Source: JAQBDA01 sp041301185 (GTDB lineage: Bacteria > Chloroflexota > Anaerolineae > Anaerolineales > UBA4823). Taken from it: a DNA stretch of 16,860 bases. Below, piece after piece: positions 14,708 through 16,860 of this stretch. The position numbers were made by a program, and so were the translations under genes. A model generated the notes under the pieces. It was given only the letters and a program-made list of their open reading frames with translations. It was not told the origin of the DNA and ran no database searches. How positions within the stretch are numbered: position 1 is the stretch's first letter; the number at the start of each line of letters is the position of its first letter. Location of the stretch: positions 1-16,860 of the forward strand of contig JBFYSV010000333.1 in assembly GCA_041301185.1 (NCBI GenBank). The letters run 5' to 3'.

Positions 14708-15127
14708 TTATTGGTCGTCCGGTTCGGTTTCGTCCCAATGCTCGATGCCGTCGGGATCGTAATCGCCCCATTTACCGCTGAAGGATGAGGCAAACAGGAT
14801 GGCGTTGGTGCGTTGCACCTGCTCCAGGGCTTTGCGGGCGGCTCGCTCGCGTTGCTGGGTGAGATCATCTACGGGCAGAGTTTCAGCGGGGGCGACGCTG
14901 AGGATGCGCACCTGGAGGATATCTGCCTGGCAATAGGGGACGGTGGCGCCAGCGGGTTTGTTGAGGATAGCCTTTGCGAGGGGGGTGCCTGCGCCCAGGT
15001 AGCCGCGTGAGAAGTCGGCAGCCTGGTCGGGGACGAGGTCGAACTCAAGTTGCTCACTCTCGCCGTGAGCATCCAACAACTCAACGACCACGTGCGTGCC
15101 GGGCTGGACGGTGGGTTTCTGCTCCAT
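14708..15127 (-). CDS. Stand-alone GreA-C-like domain protein with acidic tail
   Basis: A 139-residue protein. Residues 8-80 match the C-terminal FKBP-like domain of GreA/GreB elongation factors: PGTHVVVELLDAHGE, FDLVPDQAADFSRGYLGAGTPLAKAIL, then a hydrophobic strand. The N-terminal coiled coil that reaches the RNA polymerase active site is absent, so it cannot stimulate transcript cleavage like GreA. It may bind RNA polymerase as Rnk-like or Gfh-like proteins do, which is inference. After a charged helix (88-107) comes a tail rich in Trp, Asp and Glu (SFSGKWGDYDPDG, EHWDETEPDD). No Shine-Dalgarno precedes the ATG. A TACAAT box six bases upstream suggests a leaderless mRNA. An IS lies 31 bases upstream of the start. 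Confidence 0.8.
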   Translation of the reverse strand: MEQKPTVQPGTHVVVELLDAHGESEQLEFDLVPDQAADFSRGYLGAGTPLAKAILNKPAGATVPYCQADILQVRILSVAPAETLPVDDLTQQRERAARKALEQVQRTNAILFASSFSGKWGDYDPDGIEHWDETEPDDQ

Positions 15128-15133
15128 GGGTTA

Positions 15134-15139
15134 ATTGTA
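15134..15139 (-). promoter_or_regulatory. Candidate -10 box of the GreA-like gene
   Basis: On the minus strand TACAAT is followed by TAACCC and then the ATG. The transcript would therefore start at or within a base or two of the start codon, as in leaderless mRNAs. The -35 position (about 15156-15163) falls on the IS junction. Removing the IS and one target copy brings TTGCTC to an 18-base spacing, and the IS end now supplies CTCCCC there. Confidence 0.35.
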
Positions 15140-15150
15140 GCAAAGAATGG

Positions 15151-15158
15151 GAGCAACG
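15151..15158. repeat. Target-site duplication, left copy
   Basis: GAGCAACG directly abuts the left end of the insertion sequence and is repeated exactly at 16561-16568 next to the right end. Confidence 0.85.
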
Positions 15159-15181
15159 GGGAGCAGTCAAAAAGTGTAGAA
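15159..15181 (+). repeat. Left terminal inverted repeat (IRL)
   Basis: Twenty-three bases starting GGGAGCAGTCA and ending GTGTAGAA. It pairs with 16538-16560, with mismatches only at positions 12 and 15. Confidence 0.9.
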
Positions 15182-15184
15182 AAA

Positions 15185-15240
15185 GGGAGCCTTTGGTATA
15201 AAGAGTTTCACCATAAAACCTAAATACCGAAAGGGCTCCC
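15185..15240 (+). promoter_or_regulatory. Hairpin covering the transposase ribosome-binding region
   Basis: GGGAGCCTTTGGTAT (15185-15199) pairs with 15224-15240 (ATACC ... GGGCTCCC), leaving two single-base bulges. The 3' arm holds the purine-rich AAAGGG and ends one base before the ATG. Transcripts reading in from outside would fold this and hide the ribosome-binding site. A promoter inside the element downstream of the 5' arm would not produce the fold. Such anti-read-through structures are known in other IS families; the role here is inferred. Confidence 0.55.
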
Positions 15241-15241
15241 C

Positions 15242-16537
15242 ATGAAGTTTAGCACACAAACCATAAGGGCAATTCAGAAATTGCTGGTCGAGGATTTGAA
15301 AGGGCAACTGGATCAGGAAGCAGTTCCGGTGGATGAGATTGAGCAAGTTCTACGGGATGGGCTGCAGGAAATCGGACAAAACAGTTACGGAGAGATGTTG
15401 AGCTTGCTAGACGAACATCAGTATCAGGTCGAAGAGCGCTGTGAATGTCAGCAAATGGGGAAGCGAGTTTCCCGCCGCACAGCGCAGCTGCTGACGGTCT
15501 TCGGGCGAGCGCAATACAAACGCTCGTATTATCACTGTGCCAGTTGTGGGAGACGCTGGATTCCTTTAGACCAGAGCCAACAGCTGCGCCCTGGGCGAGC
15601 GACGCGACTGATGAGCAGCCTGTTGGGGATTGCTGGGGTGAGTGTAGCGTTTGAAGAAGCCCGAGAGCAAATCCAGCGCTATCTGCAAGTCGAGGTCAGT
15701 GCCAATACTATTCGTCAGGAGACCCAGTGGCTTGGAGAAAGGCAGGCTGAGCGAGAGCGGATTTGGCAGGAACACAGCCAGGATCTGGCCTACCTACAGC
15801 AGCGGGAGCAAGCGTCAGAGCGTCCACTGCGACTATATGGCTCGATGGATGGAGCTTTCGTACCGGTCGAACAGGAGTGGAAAGAAGCCAAACTGATCAG
15901 TTGGTATCAGGTGGGCAAGCGCTATGGACAGAGCGAGTTGCACGCCCAGGCAATCCACCACTATGGCAGTCTCGAAGAAGCGGCCCAGTTTGGCGAACTG
16001 GTTTGGGCAACCGGCGTGGAGCATCAGGCAGATCGCGCTCAAGAACTGGTCTTTGTTTGCGATGGAGCTGCCTGGATCTGGAAGCTGGTCGATCAGTATT
16101 TTCCTCAGGCAATCCAGATTGTGGATTGGTACCATGCCTGCCAGTATCTCTATCCCGTGGCGGAAGCACTCTTTGATACCCCTGAGCAACAAGGCGAGTG
16201 GGTGACGGAGATGAAGACTTTCCTGTGGGAAGGAGAAGTGGAAGAAGTGATCCAGGCCTGTAAGGGCTTGCCGATAAAAGCAGGCCCACCGGCCCAGCGG
16301 CTGATGACGTACTACAGTAATAATCAAGACCGTATGCGCTATGCTGCTTTCCGCCAGGCCAACTATTTGATCGGCAGCGGCACCGTCGAAAGTGGCTGCA
16401 AACAAGTCGTGAGCCTGCGTTTGAAGCGCTCCGGCGCTACCTGGTCTTTGGCTGGCGCTTCTGCCACGGCGAAGGCTCGAGCGGCTTGGCTCTCTGGTTC
16501 CTGGGATTCACTTTGGGATTTGCCTCTAGCTGCTTGA
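15242..16537 (+). CDS. ISKra4-family DDE transposase
   Basis: A 431-residue transposase. The N-terminal part contains a helix-rich DNA-binding region and a zinc-ribbon-like set (Cys67, Cys69, Cys99, Cys102). The catalytic residues are Asp203 in YGSMDGAF, Asp274 in FVCDGAAWIW and Glu383 in GSGTVESGCK. The family signatures IVDWYHACQYL and RLKRSGATW are present. The frame is full length and undamaged. The TGA directly abuts the right terminal repeat. The ATG at 15242 lies one base after the 3' arm of a hairpin that may limit translation. Confidence 0.95.
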   Translation: MKFSTQTIRAIQKLLVEDLKGQLDQEAVPVDEIEQVLRDGLQEIGQNSYGEMLSLLDEHQYQVEERCECQQMGKRVSRRTAQLLTVFGRAQYKRSYYHCASCGRRWIPLDQSQQLRPGRATRLMSSLLGIAGVSVAFEEAREQIQRYLQVEVSANTIRQETQWLGERQAERERIWQEHSQDLAYLQQREQASERPLRLYGSMDGAFVPVEQEWKEAKLISWYQVGKRYGQSELHAQAIHHYGSLEEAAQFGELVWATGVEHQADRAQELVFVCDGAAWIWKLVDQYFPQAIQIVDWYHACQYLYPVAEALFDTPEQQGEWVTEMKTFLWEGEVEEVIQACKGLPIKAGPPAQRLMTYYSNNQDRMRYAAFRQANYLIGSGTVESGCKQVVSLRLKRSGATWSLAGASATAKARAAWLSGSWDSLWDLPLAA

Positions 16538-16560
16538 TTCTACACATTATGACTGCTCCC
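16538..16560 (-). repeat. Right terminal inverted repeat (IRR)
   Basis: Its reverse complement starts GGGAGCAGTCA and ends GTGTAGAA, matching the left repeat at 21 of 23 positions. It begins at the base after the transposase stop. Confidence 0.9.
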
Positions 16561-16568
16561 GAGCAACG
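16561..16568. repeat. Target-site duplication, right copy
   Basis: GAGCAACG, identical to 15151-15158. It is followed by AGCAACG, so the target itself held a tandem GAGCAAC pair. Confidence 0.85.
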
Positions 16569-16605
16569 AGCAACGGGGGAACTTCCGGTTTGAGGCGAAT
16601 TACGC

Positions 16606-16611
16606 TATAAT
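16606..16611 (+). promoter_or_regulatory. Candidate -10 box of tRNA-Ser
   Basis: A perfect TATAAT lies 88 bases before the tRNA, with TTCCGG at a 17-base spacing as a poor -35 match. The likely start site near 16618 would give a leader of about 80 bases containing the inverted repeats. The box lies 45 bases from the IS end. Confidence 0.45.
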
Positions 16612-16620
16612 CGGGCGAGT

Positions 16621-16692
16621 GTTGCGGAGTTAAGTGTTGCGGTGTCACGTGTTCCGGTACCACGTGACACATGACACCGCAACTCGTGACAC
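16621..16692 (+). repeat. Compound inverted/direct repeat in the tRNA-Ser leader
   Basis: GTTGCGG occurs at 16621-16627 and 16636-16642. GTTGCGGTGTCA (16636-16647) pairs perfectly with TGACACCGCAAC (16672-16683). The overlapping GTGTCACGTG (16642-16651) pairs perfectly with CACGTGACAC (16661-16670). CGTGACAC appears twice (16663-16670 and 16685-16692). The 12-bp and 10-bp stems share bases and exclude each other. Copy B of the dispersed word (GTGTTGCGGTGTCA, 16634-16647) lies inside. Confidence 0.75.
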
Positions 16693-16699
16693 GGATATA

Positions 16700-16787
16700 G
16701 GAGAGGTGCCAGAGTGGTTGAATGGGGCGGTCTCGAAAACCGTTGTGGGACTTGTGCCCACCGTGGGTTCGAATCCCACCCTCTCCG
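16700..16787 (+). tRNA. tRNA-Ser(CGA)
   Basis: An 88-base class II tRNA with acceptor stem GGAGAGG/CCTCTCC and discriminator G787 (position 16787), usual for serine. The anticodon CGA lies at 16734-16736. A long variable arm (around TGTGGGACTTGTGCCCACC) and a T-arm GTGGG-TTCGAAT-CCCAC follow. CCA is not encoded. The remaining 73 bases to the window end show no recognisable gene or terminator. Confidence 0.95.
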
Positions 16788-16860
16788 CAGAGCGTATAAC
16801 TTTCAGAGCATCTTCGCCGGCAGCAACGCTTGGTGAACGAATGTCAAAGTGCTAAAGGTA

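Larger units (their letters stand above)
15159..16560 (+). mobile_element. Complete ISKra4-family insertion sequence
   Basis: A 1402-bp element bounded by 23-bp terminal inverted repeats that match at 21 positions and begin GGGAGCAGTCA. It is flanked by the 8-bp direct repeat GAGCAACG and carries one intact DDE transposase. From memory of the family, ends starting GGG, a length near 1.4 kb and an 8-bp duplication fit the ISMich2 subgroup; that assignment needs a database check. Intact ends, an intact frame and a perfect target duplication point to a recent insertion. Before insertion the target read GAGCAACGAGCAACG, a tandem GAGCAAC pair. Confidence 0.93.

Noticed and set aside
15833..16405. 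Minus-strand open frame of 190 codons inside the transposase
   Set aside because: Antisense shadow of the intact DDE transposase; no ribosome-binding site or family resemblance.
16634..16855. Open frame of 73 codons across tRNA-Ser
   Set aside because: It reads through the tRNA and gives the well-known spurious VPEWLNGAVSKTV-type translation; no ribosome-binding site, and the tRNA explains the sequence.
1..16860. CRISPR array, prophage or toxin-antitoxin system
   Set aside because: No regularly spaced direct repeats and no integrase, capsid, cas or toxin-like genes were seen on either strand.

Overview
The window looks like a chromosomal segment of a Chloroflexota-type bacterium, probably Anaerolineae or a relative. 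This is an inference from overall gene style: moderate-to-high GC, frequent GTG/TTG starts, PAS/GAF histidine kinases with HxINNPL boxes, a stand-alone GreA-C-like protein and a discrete nitrilase next to an NH3-type NAD synthetase. No rRNA or phylogenetic marker is present, so the taxonomy is tentative. No phage, CRISPR array or obvious defence locus was found.

Left end (1-687): the 5' end of a leftward gene leaves the window. It is followed by a rightward tRNA operon Phe(GAA)-Gly(GCC)-Cys(GCA), with a near-consensus sigma-70 promoter, hairpins between the tRNAs and a textbook intrinsic terminator. An AT-rich spacer with a 16-nt inverted repeat precedes the first protein gene.

Signalling block (688-5912, +): an FAD/NAD(P)H oxidoreductase, then a PAS histidine kinase tightly coupled to an OmpR-type response regulator, then a GAF-PAS histidine kinase. 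The first kinase has a degenerate ATP-binding domain. The second has every canonical box. A division of labour, with a pseudokinase partner of the regulator and an active kinase next door, is possible but unproven.

Leftward block (5909-9678, -), transcribed from right to left: an Lgt-like membrane protein lacking the expected catalytic residues, a nitrilase-superfamily amidohydrolase resembling the glutaminase half of NAD synthetase, a winged-helix HTH_42/YcaQ-like protein, and NH3-type NadE. The nitrilase and NadE may together form a split glutamine-dependent NAD synthetase. The nadE stop codon overlaps that of the convergent kinase gene.

Rightward housekeeping block (9810-14641, +): short-form NfeD, slipin (SPFH/band 7), a RimI-like GNAT acetyltransferase, RNase D with two HRDC domains, and a beta-CASP metallo-beta-lactamase RNase. 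NfeD and slipin are classic membrane partners. The last two genes are RNA-processing nucleases.

Right end (14642-16860): a leftward stand-alone GreA-C-like protein, an intact ISKra4-family insertion sequence (15159-16560, 23-bp terminal inverted repeats, 8-bp target duplication GAGCAACG), and tRNA-Ser(CGA) behind a complex inverted-repeat leader. The insertion lies just upstream of the GreA-like gene, where its -35 region would be. A 14-nt repeat word occurs in spacers on both sides of the IS. The most notable items are the degenerate kinase, the split NAD synthetase, the catalytically stripped Lgt homologue, the stand-alone GreA-C protein with its IS-interrupted upstream region, and the folded repeat leader of tRNA-Ser.
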